This document shows, piece by piece, positions 1 to 8,482 of a stretch of DNA of 64,000 nt. Within the stretch, counting starts at the first letter, position 1; each line of letters begins with the position of its first letter. Both the position numbers and the translations under genes were made by a program. Origin of the DNA: Virgibacillus chiguensis (GTDB taxonomy: Bacteria > Bacillota > Bacilli > Bacillales > Amphibacillaceae); assembly GCF_900129865.1 (NCBI RefSeq), contig NZ_FQXD01000003.1, positions 124,001-188,000 of the forward strand, read 5' to 3'. The notes under the pieces are model-generated. The model searched no databases. It saw only the letters and a list, made by a program, of their open reading frames with translations, and had not been told where the DNA came from.

Positions 1-10
1 GTTTAAACAT
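1..10 (-). CDS. Start of a truncated CDS leaving the window
   Basis: On the minus strand an AAAAGGAGG ribosome binding site (about 17-25) stands 6-7 bases before an ATG at 10-8, giving Met-Phe-Lys before the window ends. It lies downstream of, and in the same direction as, the MerR-like gene. The product cannot be named from three codons. Confidence 0.4.
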
Positions 11-47
11 AGTTTTTCCTCCTTTTAAACAGAATTAATGGAAAAGG

Positions 48-530
48 TCATTGAATTTGTTTGCTATGGAGTAGCTCTATTTGTTTTTTTAATGTGTTTA
101 ATTCTCGTGTTTGTTCTTTATACTTGTGTTCTAACGCATGAAATGATTCGGTAAGTTGATTCATGTTCGTTACAGTCAAACCAATGGTTTGCATCATACA
201 ACGAATCGTTTCTTTGTCTTCTGTCTGATAAACAGTTGATGCTGATTTATTTTCTATGCTTGTGAATTCAGATAGTAATAAATTTTCAATTTCCGTAAAA
301 CTATACTGCGCTTGTTTACATTGTTTAATGTATTTTAGAACATCAATTGCTTCAGGAAGATAGTAATTTTCATCCTCTTCCTGTGCTTTAGGTACATACA
401 TGGCAAATTGTTTTATCCATGTTGCCAGAATGGATGGTGGAACACCTACAATATGTGCTAATCCTTGAAGGCTAAGTAATTCCACTACTGTCACCACTTT
501 CTTGTTTGTCCAAACAATTATTTCATACAA
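48..530 (-). CDS. MerR-like DNA-binding protein with C-terminal coiled coil
   Basis: About 160 residues. The N-terminal part (residues 17-85) reads like a MerR-type winged helix: SLQGLAHIVGVPPSILATWI forms the recognition region and is followed by a leaf with YLPEAIDVLKYIK. The C-terminal 50 residues (TNMNQLTESFHALEHKYKEQ onwards) are rich in Leu, Glu and Lys with heptad spacing and probably form a coiled coil for dimerisation. No metal-binding cysteine pattern is present, so this is not a classical metal sensor; the layout also recalls RacA-type proteins, but that is only a resemblance. The listed start is TTG; GTG codons at 494 and 485, just behind a GTGGTGA sequence, may be the true start. 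A downstream gene begins 38 bases after its stop, so the two may form an operon. Confidence 0.6.
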   Translation of the reverse strand: MYEIIVWTNKKVVTVVELLSLQGLAHIVGVPPSILATWIKQFAMYVPKAQEEDENYYLPEAIDVLKYIKQCKQAQYSFTEIENLLLSEFTSIENKSASTVYQTEDKETIRCMMQTIGLTVTNMNQLTESFHALEHKYKEQTRELNTLKKQIELLHSKQIQ

Positions 531-1066
531 TTATGTTATTTGAACAAGGCTTATTGGAAATCTAGCTTACCCTTGTCAAAAATTATGAACTTTACGATCT
601 ATTTTAATGGATGGAGACGGTAGTATTATGTGAAAAATGTGGAATAAATAAGTAATTTTCTTTGGAATGCGATTAGAAAAAGGTAACCGTTGTCATTGTT
701 ATAGGTTTGTTTTGGATGAATTTTTTGACTGAGACACCGTGTGTTAACGCTGCTGCTCATTATTGAGAGTAAAAGTAAAGCATTGAAAATGTAAGAGGAA
801 TAACGGTGTGTTTTACCCTATAGAAGTGTATAAGATTTTTTTGTTTATAGTATAAGGAAAACAAAATCTTTCTAACAAGGTTTTTCATGTTGAGTTTGCA
901 TGTATCAAGTCGTTATTACACCTTCTTGACATAAGCTAATTCCTCTAAAAACTTGAAGTAATTTTATCATGAAAATATATTTCTGAAAAGAAGAAAAGTG
1001 AATGTATGAATTTTTACGAATAGTATACGTTGCGACATGTCTTTAAAAGTTAGATCATAAAACGGG
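531..1066. other. Gene-free region between divergent genes
   Basis: AT-rich stretch between the MerR-like gene (leftward) and the mvaB promoter (rightward). I see no ORF with a ribosome binding site, no strong hairpin and no RNA gene here. Confidence 0.5.
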
Positions 1067-1118
1067 TTGACGATACCTGAATTTTTGTAATATACTTTAT
1101 TCAACAATGTTGAATAAA
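1067..1118 (+). promoter_or_regulatory. SigA promoter with 23-bp palindromic operator
   Basis: TTGACG (1067-1072) and TATACT (1091-1096) are separated by 18 bases. Starting at the last base of the -10 box, the arms TTTATTCAACA (1096-1106) and TGTTGAATAAA (1108-1118) form a perfect inverted repeat around a single A. The predicted transcription start falls inside the palindrome, a position typical of a repressor site. It would control mvaB-ridA through a leader of about 220 nt. The cognate regulator is not known; the MerR-like gene to the left is one candidate. Confidence 0.6.
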
Positions 1119-1322
1119 AATAAACATACTCGAATACATGTGAATTTTATACTAGAAAATAACAACATCGTCGTCATCTCATATTATGGATTGAAAGCGC
1201 ATTCTAACTTAGCTTCGTATGTACCTATTGATTAATTCCAAAGTACACAGGAGTGAATCATTGTTTTGGATGCTATTGGAAGTTGTTTAGCAAAGCACGG
1301 ATTTTATGAGAGGGGGAGAAAA

Positions 1323-2237
1323 GTGAATTATCCTAACTATATTCGGCTTAAAGAAGTAGGGCCAAGAGATGGGTTACAAAATGAGGAAGCGTTTATTGAA
1401 ACGGACGATAAGGTTAAATGGATCAATATGCTGTCTGAGTCTGGGGTTGGCGAGATCGAATATTCTTCATTTGTTCATCCAAAATGGATCCCACAGCTGA
1501 GGGATGCTCAAGAAGTAGGGAGAAAAATAAAACGAAATAAGAACGTCTTTTATTCTGCACTTGTGCCAAATTTAAAAGGTTTAGAGCATGCATTAGAAGT
1601 CGGGATTGATGGAGCATCCATATTCATGTCAGTAAGTGAAACACATAATAAAAAAAATATTAATAAATCTATTTCAGAAACATATCCAGTATTGCGTAAA
1701 GTAATTAAAGAAGCAAAGCAAGCCAATAAATATGTGACTGGTTATGTGTCAACGGTTTTCGATTGTCCTTATGAAGGTAAAGTGGACCCTGAACAAGTTA
1801 TTCGTGTATGTAATCAGCTAATGGAAGATGGTGTAGATGCCATTTCATTAGGAGATACAATTGGAACAGCAGTCCCTTCACAAGTTGAAGCCCTCTTGGA
1901 ACGGATGTTGACTGAGTTTAGCTCGGAGCAGTTAATCATGCATTTTCATGATACAAGAGGGATGGCGATAGCAAATATTTTAACGTCTCTACGATATGGA
2001 ATCACTCGTTTTGATAGTTCTGTAGGAGGTTTAGGCGGTTGTCCTTACGCAAGAGGTGCGGCAGGAAATGTGGCAACAAATGATGTACTTTATTTGTTAC
2101 ACGGTCTAGGTATAAAAACAGGCATTAAAGAAGATAAAATGCAACAAGCGGCTTTATTTATTCAAGATAAAATTGGCAAGAAATTACCAAGTAAAACAGT
2201 AGCTTCACAAGCAAACGATTATAAAAAGACAGTATAA
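1323..2237 (+). CDS. mvaB: Hydroxymethylglutaryl-CoA lyase
   Basis: HMG-CoA lyase family (TIM barrel of the HMGL/DRE metallolyase superfamily), which splits HMG-CoA to acetoacetate and acetyl-CoA in the last step of leucine degradation. The signature EVGPRDGLQNE lies near the N-terminus with its catalytic Arg and metal-binding Asp; HFHDTRGMA supplies two metal-binding His; GGLGGCPYARGAAGNVAT carries the catalytic Cys loop. I chose the GTG at 1323 because AGGGGGAG stands just before it and the mature protein (304 aa) then matches family length. An in-frame TTG at 1266 with a more distant AGGAG would add 19 residues that do not look like the family. The broken ridA follows after 45 bases. The other leucine-degradation genes are absent from the window. 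Confidence 0.93.
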   Translation: MNYPNYIRLKEVGPRDGLQNEEAFIETDDKVKWINMLSESGVGEIEYSSFVHPKWIPQLRDAQEVGRKIKRNKNVFYSALVPNLKGLEHALEVGIDGASIFMSVSETHNKKNINKSISETYPVLRKVIKEAKQANKYVTGYVSTVFDCPYEGKVDPEQVIRVCNQLMEDGVDAISLGDTIGTAVPSQVEALLERMLTEFSSEQLIMHFHDTRGMAIANILTSLRYGITRFDSSVGGLGGCPYARGAAGNVATNDVLYLLHGLGIKTGIKEDKMQQAALFIQDKIGKKLPSKTVASQANDYKKTV

Positions 2238-2282
2238 AGCTTTTTCTAACGAAACGGTATGATATTACTAGGAGTGATTGTT

Positions 2283-2668
2283 TTGAAAATAGCTAGAAAT
2301 CCAAAAAATGTTCATCTCCTGTAGCGCCCTATGTGCATCAAATCGAAATTTCAAACCCAATGAGGTGGTTAACTATTTCTGGACAAGGTATGTGTGTAGA
2401 TGGAAATGTTCCAGAAAGTGCATTAGAGCAAATGGGATTGGCGTTTCAAAATATAGAAAATAATTTAGTTGCAGCTAATATGGAAATAAAAGATATTACG
2501 AAATTGGTATTTTATCTAGTAGAAAATATAGATACAGAAGCTCGAAAAAAAGTGACTCATGATTTTCTTGGTGATCATTTGCCGTGTACTACGATGGTGT
2601 ATGTAGTAGCTTTAGCAGCTCCACGATGTAAAGTTGAAATAGATGCTATGACGTGCAAAGAAGAGTAA
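2283..2668 (+). pseudogene. RidA/YjgF family protein, frameshifted
   Basis: RidA-family enzymes hydrolyse reactive enamine/imine intermediates from amino acid metabolism. An AGGAGTG site at 2270-2276 precedes a TTG start at 2283; this frame gives KIARNPKNVH and then stops at TAG 2322-2324. A second frame carries the rest: PVAPYVHQIEISNP through the conserved C-terminal part (DAMTCKEE) to 2668. Joining them needs one extra base near 2314-2318, so one base has been lost. A protein starting at the GTG at 2333 would lack the first beta strand. The conserved Arg of the family may be the R in APRCKVEIDAM. The gene either is newly inactivated or carries a sequencing error. Confidence 0.8.
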
Positions 2669-2761
2669 CTTTCATAGGAAACTAGAAGTTAAGAGCTTTA
2701 ATATGATATATTTCTATGTTTTGTTCCACAATAGAAAATACACATGTTAGTATAACAAAAT

Positions 2762-2803
2762 GAAGGCTTTCGTCATAAAGATTTGGCGACTAGCCTTCTT
2801 TTT
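2762..2803 (+). terminator. Hairpin terminator; copy 1 of the dispersed hairpin repeat
   Basis: GAAGGCT (2762-2768) pairs with AGCCTTC (2792-2798), followed by five T. The inside, TTTCGTCATAAAGATTTGGCG, matches the core of the dispersed hairpin family described in the findings. It sits 94 bases after ridA and may end that transcript. Confidence 0.65.
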
Positions 2804-2888
2804 CTATGTCGCACTGCAAATTAGTAAAAAAGTAATCTATTTGGTATTGACCGATTTTAATTTATCTTATATGATGTTAATGTACTAA

Positions 2889-3026
2889 GCGCAATCGTTT
2901 GCGCAACATTTGTGCTGAATTGTTATTGGAGCATTCATTATTTTGTTTTAAATACATTGGATGTTGTAGTATATACAAAATATTATCTTGGGGTGTAAAA
3001 GAAAACGGTTGTAGAAAACGATTGCA
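2889..3026 (+). promoter_or_regulatory. Probable operators upstream of the PTS operon
   Basis: GCGCAATCGTTTGCGC (2889-2904) is an imperfect palindrome of the LacI-family type with a central CG. A second site, AGAAAACGATTGCA (3013-3026), shares the half-site CGATTGC and also matches 12 of 14 positions of the CcpA cre consensus. Both lie between ridA and the EIICB gene. Operator for a sugar-responsive LacI-family repressor, catabolite repression site, or both. No lacI-family gene is in the window. Confidence 0.5.
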
Positions 3027-3066
3027 CCTTTTAGGTTTTTTATTACAATAGAGAAAGGAAGACAGC

Positions 3067-4701
3067 ATGAAGAATGTAATTTCATTTGATTTTTGGCAGA
3101 AATTAGGAAAGGTTTTACTCGTTGTAGTGGCTGTGATGCCTGCAGCTGGTATCATGATTTCTTTAGGAAAAGTTTTAGGCATGTCTGGGGATATTTATTT
3201 TTTCCTTACAGTTGGACGAGTAATGGAAGATATAGGTTGGGCAATTATAAATAATTTACATATATTATTTGCAGTTGCTATCGGTGGTGCTTGGGCAAAA
3301 GAAAGAGCTGGTGGAGCTTTTGCTGCACTCCTCGCCTTTATTTTAATTAACCGAATTACAGGTGCTGTTTTTGGTGTAACAAATGACATGTTTACCGATG
3401 CAAAAGCTACCGTTCATTCTTTATTTGGAAGCGACCTCATAGTAGATAATTACTTTACAACCATATTAGGTGCCCCAGCGTTAAATATGGGAGTATTTAT
3501 TGGTATTATTTCCGGGTTTGTCGGAGCGATCATTTATAACAACTATTATAATTACAGCAAATTACCACAAGCATTATCTTTTTTTAATGGGAAAAGGTTC
3601 GTCCCGTTTGTAGTGATTATTTGGTCTGTTATCATCGCACTTGTTATGTCAGTTGTATGGCCTTTTATTCAAGGGTTAATTAATGATTTCGGAGTCTGGT
3701 TAGCAAATTCAAAAGATGCTGCACCATTCTTAGCTCCTTTTACGATGGGAATGCTTGAACGATTATTGCTTCCGTTTGGCCTACATCATATGTTAACTGT
3801 TCCAATTAATTATACGGAATTAGGTGGCACCTATACCGTTTTAACAGGTGCAACAGCAGGTGAAATCGTAGCTGGACAAGATCCACTATGGTTAGCTTGG
3901 ATATCTGACTTAGTAAATTTAAAAGCTAATGGTGATACAACAGCTTATCATCAATTAATGCAAGATGTAACACCGGCAAGGTTTAAAATGGGACAAATGA
4001 TTTTATCCACCGCTGTGTTAATGGGTGCTGCTTTAGCAATGTATCGTAATGTGGATAAAGACAAACGTGTAAAATATAAATCGATGTTCTTTTCAGCAGG
4101 TATAGCTGTGTTTATTACTGGTGTAACAGAGCCACTTGAATTTATGTTTATGTTTGCAGCTCCCTTACTTTACTTTGTTTACGCTATCGTAGCAGGGTTG
4201 AGCTTTGCTATCGTGGATTTGATTGATTTACGCTTACATTCATTTGGCTTAGTTGAATTTTTTACCAGGTTACCAATGGCTATAAATGCAGGGCTTTTAG
4301 GAGATGTTATCAACTTTGTACTCACCTGTATTGTGTTCTTCGTATGTAGTTACTTTCTGTTTTACTTGTTCATTAAAAAAATGAATTTAGCAACACCAGG
4401 CCGCGCTGGTAATTATTCAGATGATGAAGTGGAAAAAGGCGGATCCTTTCAAGGAGATGAAGAGGTAGTCGCTATTGTAAACATGTTAGGTGGGAAAGAA
4501 AACATTGATGAGGTAGATGCATGTATGACCAGATTACGTGTGTCGTTGAAAGATGTAGAACAAGTAGCGTCAGAAGCAGATTGGAAAAAAACAGGCGCTA
4601 TGGGATTAGTAGTTAGAGGGACAGGTATTCAAGCAATATATGGCCCGAAAGCAGATGTATTGAAATCGAAAGTGATTGATTATTTGGAGGATAGATCGTG
4701 A
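3067..4701 (+). CDS. PTS transporter EIICB, maltose/alpha-glucoside type
   Basis: Membrane permease of the phosphotransferase system (544 aa). Residues 1-430 are the EIIC domain with about ten hydrophobic segments; the N-terminal FWQKLGKVLLVVVAVMPAAG and the motif GVTEPLEFMFMFAAPLLY are typical of the glucose/maltose/GlcNAc family. A linker leads to an EIIB domain (about 465-544) with the phosphorylated cysteine at residue 486 in VDACMTRLRVSL. There is no EIIA domain, so a separate glucose-type EIIA is needed. AAAGGAAG precedes the ATG. The neighbouring EEP hydrolase starts inside its stop codon and a GH13 glucosidase follows, so the substrate is likely maltose or a related alpha-glucoside. 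Sucrose- or trehalose-type EIIBC have the domains in the opposite order, which argues against those. Confidence 0.88.
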   Translation: MKNVISFDFWQKLGKVLLVVVAVMPAAGIMISLGKVLGMSGDIYFFLTVGRVMEDIGWAIINNLHILFAVAIGGAWAKERAGGAFAALLAFILINRITGAVFGVTNDMFTDAKATVHSLFGSDLIVDNYFTTILGAPALNMGVFIGIISGFVGAIIYNNYYNYSKLPQALSFFNGKRFVPFVVIIWSVIIALVMSVVWPFIQGLINDFGVWLANSKDAAPFLAPFTMGMLERLLLPFGLHHMLTVPINYTELGGTYTVLTGATAGEIVAGQDPLWLAWISDLVNLKANGDTTAYHQLMQDVTPARFKMGQMILSTAVLMGAALAMYRNVDKDKRVKYKSMFFSAGIAVFITGVTEPLEFMFMFAAPLLYFVYAIVAGLSFAIVDLIDLRLHSFGLVEFFTRLPMAINAGLLGDVINFVLTCIVFFVCSYFLFYLFIKKMNLATPGRAGNYSDDEVEKGGSFQGDEEVVAIVNMLGGKENIDEVDACMTRLRVSLKDVEQVASEADWKKTGAMGLVVRGTGIQAIYGPKADVLKSKVIDYLEDRS

Positions 4702-5486
4702 GGCTATTAACGTTAAATTGCCATTCTTGGCTAGAAGATTCGCAACTAGATAAGCTCTCTATTCTAGCAGAAACAATTCATCATCTATCCTATGACGTTA
4801 TTGCGTTGCAGGAAGTAAATCAAACCATTACAGCAAAAAAAGTGAGTAAGAACATGAGAGCAGATAACTTTATTTTATTGCTGCAAAAAGAATTGCAAGC
4901 ATTAGGGTCAACGTATGCATTCATTTGGGACTATGCACATATTGCTTATGATCGATTTGAAGAAGGAGTCGCTTTATTAACAAAGCATAAGGTAGTTAAT
5001 GGACAATCATTCTTTGTGAGTGAAAGTGAAGATACCTCTTATTGGAAGGCTCGAAAAGTGGTTGGTATGACAATAGATATAAACGGAAAAGAAGTGGACT
5101 TTTATTCCTGTCATATGGGCTGGTGGAACGATAGCGTAGAACCTTTTAAAAGGCAAATCGATCGACTAGTCAAGTCCGTCCCTAAGGATCGGCTTCATTT
5201 CTTAGTAGGTGACTTTAACAATGAAGCATCATTAGAGAATGAAGGGTATGATTATGTTCAACATGTAGGGTATTATGACACTTATCAGTTAGCGAAAGAA
5301 AAAGATGCAGGCATTACAGTATGTGGTGATATTGCTGGTTGGCAAGATAGTCATACGAATAAACGAATTGATTATATTTTTTCTTCTGCGAAGGTTGAAG
5401 TTATTCGTTCGCAAGTGATTTTTAATGGAATGAATTTGCCCATTATTTCTGATCATTTTGGCGTAGATGTCACCATCAGCATATAA
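4698..5486 (+). CDS. Endonuclease/exonuclease/phosphatase-fold protein
   Basis: 262 residues of the EEP superfamily, Mg-dependent phosphodiesterases and phosphatases. Visible family motifs in order: LNCHSWLED (N-terminal strand), ALQEVNQ (metal-binding Glu), HMGWWND (catalytic His region), LVGDFNNEA (Asp/Asn pair), RIDYIFSS and SDHFGV (catalytic Asp-His). There is no signal peptide, so it is cytoplasmic. Its GTG start overlaps the EIICB stop by four bases (GTGA), which implies translational coupling, and the glucosidase follows after 55 bases. The position between a sugar-phosphorylating transporter and a glucosidase suggests a sugar-phosphate phosphatase, but this is inferred from context only; a nuclease or other phosphodiesterase role is not excluded. 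Confidence 0.8.
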   Translation: MRLLTLNCHSWLEDSQLDKLSILAETIHHLSYDVIALQEVNQTITAKKVSKNMRADNFILLLQKELQALGSTYAFIWDYAHIAYDRFEEGVALLTKHKVVNGQSFFVSESEDTSYWKARKVVGMTIDINGKEVDFYSCHMGWWNDSVEPFKRQIDRLVKSVPKDRLHFLVGDFNNEASLENEGYDYVQHVGYYDTYQLAKEKDAGITVCGDIAGWQDSHTNKRIDYIFSSAKVEVIRSQVIFNGMNLPIISDHFGVDVTISI

Positions 5487-5541
5487 AGGGAATTTAATTA
5501 TGAAGTAGAAATGTAGAAAAGGTAAGAAGGAGAAGACAGCG

Positions 5542-7209
5542 ATGAAAAGAATTTGGTGGAAAGAAGCAACTGCTTATCAAGTTTATCCACGTAGCTTTAT
5601 GGATTCAAATGGGGATGGCATTGGCGATATACCCGGTGTCATTCAAAGGCTCGATTATTTAAAGGACTTGGGAATGGACGTCATTTGGCTAAGCCCTGTT
5701 TACCAATCACCTAACGATGATAACGGGTATGATATTAGTGATTATCAAGCAATCATGGCTGAGTTTGGAACGATGGAAGATTTTGATCTATTATTAGCTG
5801 AAGTTCATCAACGTGGAATGAAATTAATTATGGACTTAGTGATTAACCATACATCTGATGAGCATCCGTGGTTTATTGAATCAAGATCATCAACGGATAA
5901 TCCATACCGAGATTATTATATTTGGCATGAAGGAAAAAATGGGAAAAAGCCAAATAATTGGGCTTCTATTTTTGGCGGTTCTGCATGGGAATATGATGAA
6001 CAAACAAAAGCCTATTATTTACATGTTTTTTCTAAAAAGCAACCGGATTTAAATTGGGAAAATCCTACTGTACGTAAAAGTTTATATGATATGGTGAACT
6101 GGTGGTTAGATAAAGGTATTGATGGCTTTCGTGTAGATGCTATTTCACATATAAAAAAAGCGCCTGGTTTTCCTGATCTCCCAAATCCAGATAATAAAAA
6201 ATATGTACCTTCTTTTGCAGGTCACATGAACCAACCTGGTATTCATAATTTTTTAGAAGAATTGAAAAAGGAGACCTTTTCAAACTATGATATTATGACT
6301 GTTGGTGAAGCAAATGGGGTTACCATCGATGACGCTCACTTATGGGTTGGTGAAGAACAAGGTAAATTTAATATGGTGTTTCAATTCGAACATCTGGACT
6401 TGTGGGGGAAAAGTGTTACAGGTGGCTTAGATGTGCACGCTTTAAAACAAACATTGACAAAATGGCAAAAAGGTTTAGAGGGGAATGGTTGGAATGCTTT
6501 ATTTTTAGAAAATCATGATCAGCCCCGCTCCGTATCGACGTGGGGTGATGATGGAGTTTACTGGCAAGAATCGGCAAAGTGTCTTGCCACACTTTATTTT
6601 TTAATGCAAGGAACGCCTTTTATATACCAAGGTCAAGAAATTGGTATGACTAATGTTCAATTTGATTCTATTGACGATTATAATGATGTATCGATTAAAA
6701 ATATGTATGCGGAAGAACTGGAAAATGGAAAAAGTCATGAGGAAATCATGGAAATTATTTGGAAAAATGGTCGTGATAACTCGAGAACCCCAATGCAATG
6801 GAATAATCAAGCCAACGCTGGCTTTACAACGGGGACGCCGTGGTTGAAGGTAAATTCAAATTATAAACAAATTAATGTGGAACAGCAACAAATAGACGTT
6901 AATTCGATCTACCATTATTATCGTAAAATGATTCAAATAAGAAAAGAAAATGATGTATTCATCTACGGACGTTATGATCTTATTTTGGAGGATCATGACC
7001 AAGTCTATGCCTATACGAGAACGTTGGATAATCAACAAATGCTTGTATTAACGAATCTATTTGCTGAGAAAACCACCTTTAAATTACCAAAAACGATTAC
7101 ATCTAAAGAAGGAAAACTGCTTTTAGCCAATTATAAAGCTGACGCGTCTAACTCGTTGGAACAGATAACTTTAAAACCGTATGAAGCTAGAGTGTATGAA
7201 TTAATTTAA
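5542..7209 (+). CDS. malL: GH13 alpha-glucosidase (oligo-1,6-glucosidase/maltase family)
   Basis: 555 residues, normal for cytoplasmic GH13 glucosidases that release glucose from the non-reducing end of short alpha-glucosides. The barrel motifs are complete: DLVINHTSDEH; GFRVDAISHI with nucleophile Asp199; VGEANG with acid/base Glu256; ENHDQPR with transition-state Asp326. The residue after the nucleophile is Ala. In characterised members Val at this place goes with alpha-1,6 specificity, so an alpha-1,4 (maltose-type) preference is plausible. AAGGAGAAGAC precedes the ATG. It is the last gene of the PTS-EEP-glucosidase operon and ends at a terminator. A phospho-alpha-glucosidase of the TreC type cannot be ruled out from sequence alone. 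Confidence 0.85.
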   Translation: MKRIWWKEATAYQVYPRSFMDSNGDGIGDIPGVIQRLDYLKDLGMDVIWLSPVYQSPNDDNGYDISDYQAIMAEFGTMEDFDLLLAEVHQRGMKLIMDLVINHTSDEHPWFIESRSSTDNPYRDYYIWHEGKNGKKPNNWASIFGGSAWEYDEQTKAYYLHVFSKKQPDLNWENPTVRKSLYDMVNWWLDKGIDGFRVDAISHIKKAPGFPDLPNPDNKKYVPSFAGHMNQPGIHNFLEELKKETFSNYDIMTVGEANGVTIDDAHLWVGEEQGKFNMVFQFEHLDLWGKSVTGGLDVHALKQTLTKWQKGLEGNGWNALFLENHDQPRSVSTWGDDGVYWQESAKCLATLYFLMQGTPFIYQGQEIGMTNVQFDSIDDYNDVSIKNMYAEELENGKSHEEIMEIIWKNGRDNSRTPMQWNNQANAGFTTGTPWLKVNSNYKQINVEQQQIDVNSIYHYYRKMIQIRKENDVFIYGRYDLILEDHDQVYAYTRTLDNQQMLVLTNLFAEKTTFKLPKTITSKEGKLLLANYKADASNSLEQITLKPYEARVYELI

Positions 7210-7224
7210 GTACGCTAAAAGAAA

Positions 7225-7273
7225 GTTAAGTGGCCGCAGGTAATTTAGCGGATCACTTAACCTTCTTTTTTTG
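7225..7273 (+). terminator. Rho-independent terminator of the maltose operon
   Basis: GTTAAGTG (7225-7232) pairs with CACTTAAC (7254-7261); a T-rich tail CTTCTTTTTTT follows. It begins 15 bases after the glucosidase stop. Confidence 0.75.
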
Positions 7274-7805
7274 TGCTGTAGAATAGCTAAGATTTTTGAT
7301 AATATCCTGCTTTTTTGTGGAGTCTGAGCTTGGGCACATGGAAAGTATAGTGTTTTTCCGCAGTTGTCACTACCTACATTACGACGCTTGTGCTTTTTAT
7401 AAAACAATTATTGTATGAACGCCAGTAAAAGTGTTTAGAATAGAGTGAAAAATATAGTGTTTATAATTAGTTGAGAAAAACTAGACACATACAAATATTT
7501 GACGACAATTTTCTTCTATTCTATGATTAAATATATTTATGTATCATTTATGCCAATAGAAAAGTTACAACAAGACGCTTGCAAAATTTGAAAGAATGCG
7601 GGCTGAACAAATCTTATTCGAGACGATAGCACCTATATACCTAGTTTGTTCACAGGTCTTAGGTGTTTTAGGGCTTATACATAACCCAAGCTCTTTTAAG
7701 ACTACGAACAATAAGTGGGAGATAAAAGAACATTTTTAAATAATTGAAATCCACTAATAAAAAATTTGAGAAAAGAAATGTTATACATGGAAGGAGCGAG
7801 CTGCT
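7274..7805. other. Gene-free region
   Basis: About 530 bases between the maltose operon and the first XRE regulator. I see no convincing ORF, RNA or long inverted repeat. It holds whatever promoter serves the regulator, but no clear -35/-10 pair stands out. Confidence 0.4.
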
Positions 7806-7841
7806 ATAAATCTGAATAACATTGGAGCAAAAGTAAAGCAA

Positions 7842-8366
7842 ATGCGTTTACGCGCGAAGAAAACGCAACAACAGGTCGCAGATGAATGTGGTATATCCAA
7901 AAGTTTACTGTCGAAAATAGAAAACGGACAGACAGCTTCAGCAATTGCTACTTTATCTAAAATAAGTGAAGCGTTAAACGTGCCACTATCATGGCTTTTA
8001 GATGACCAAGAAGATCGTGATCTCGTCTTACTTCCTTCTAATAAACGGCAATTTAAAGTTGGGGACGACAATATGGGGTATTCCTATGAATTGTTGGCGA
8101 ACCGATCTCCATTCACAGGCGTTGAACCGACAATTGTATATGTTACGCCGAGGGATATGAATGTAAGGGAAGAGTCTTATACTCACTCTCAAGATGAATT
8201 CATCTATGTATTGGAAGGTGCGATTCATTTGCGTTATGAAGGTAGAAAACATTATATGGAACAAGGGGATAGCGCTTATTTTAAAGGGGATAAACCTCAT
8301 TTATTTATTCCAGTCAATAATGAACCTGCACGTGTACTAACTATTTTTATTGATAACCAATTGTAA
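7842..8366 (+). CDS. XRE-family regulator with cupin domain
   Basis: 174 residues from the first standard start. Residues 1-55 form a lambda-repressor-like helix-turn-helix (TQQQVADECGISKSLLSKIE, then GQTASAIATLSKISEALNVP). Residues 100-174 form a small cupin barrel (YTHSQDEFIYVLEGAIHLRY and GDSAYFKGDKPHLF) that probably binds an effector. The start is doubtful: the frame continues upstream as NLNNIGAKVKQ, which supplies the missing first helix, and AAGGAG (7791-7796) stands 9 bases before an ATA at 7806 that would be the natural start. The ATG given here would remove half of helix 1. Targets are unknown; the second XRE-cupin gene and the proline genes are nearby. Confidence 0.8.
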   Translation: MRLRAKKTQQQVADECGISKSLLSKIENGQTASAIATLSKISEALNVPLSWLLDDQEDRDLVLLPSNKRQFKVGDDNMGYSYELLANRSPFTGVEPTIVYVTPRDMNVREESYTHSQDEFIYVLEGAIHLRYEGRKHYMEQGDSAYFKGDKPHLFIPVNNEPARVLTIFIDNQL

Positions 8367-8404
8367 ATCCAGTCAAACTTCCATCCGTGGCGTTTTTCTA
8401 CTAT

Positions 8405-8482
8405 AGGAAGGTTTATAGTTATAAGGAAACTTGCTTTCGCTATAAATATTTGGCGATAACAACAAGTTTTCTTAACCTTCCT
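8405..8482. repeat. Dispersed hairpin repeat, copy 2 (longest)
   Basis: Outer arms AGGAAGGTT (8405-8413) and AACCTTCCT (8474-8482) enclose a second stem (AAGGAAACTTG with CAAGTTTTCTT) and the core CTTTCGCTATAAATATTTGGCG. It lies between two convergent regulator genes and may act as a bidirectional terminator. A degenerate copy (CTTTCTCCATAAAAATTTCT) is seen near 8717-8737. Confidence 0.7.

Noticed and set aside
2889-2904. Perfect cre site
   Set aside because: The 2889-2904 palindrome matches the cre consensus poorly at its ends; it fits a LacI-type operator better. Only 3013-3026 is a fair cre candidate.
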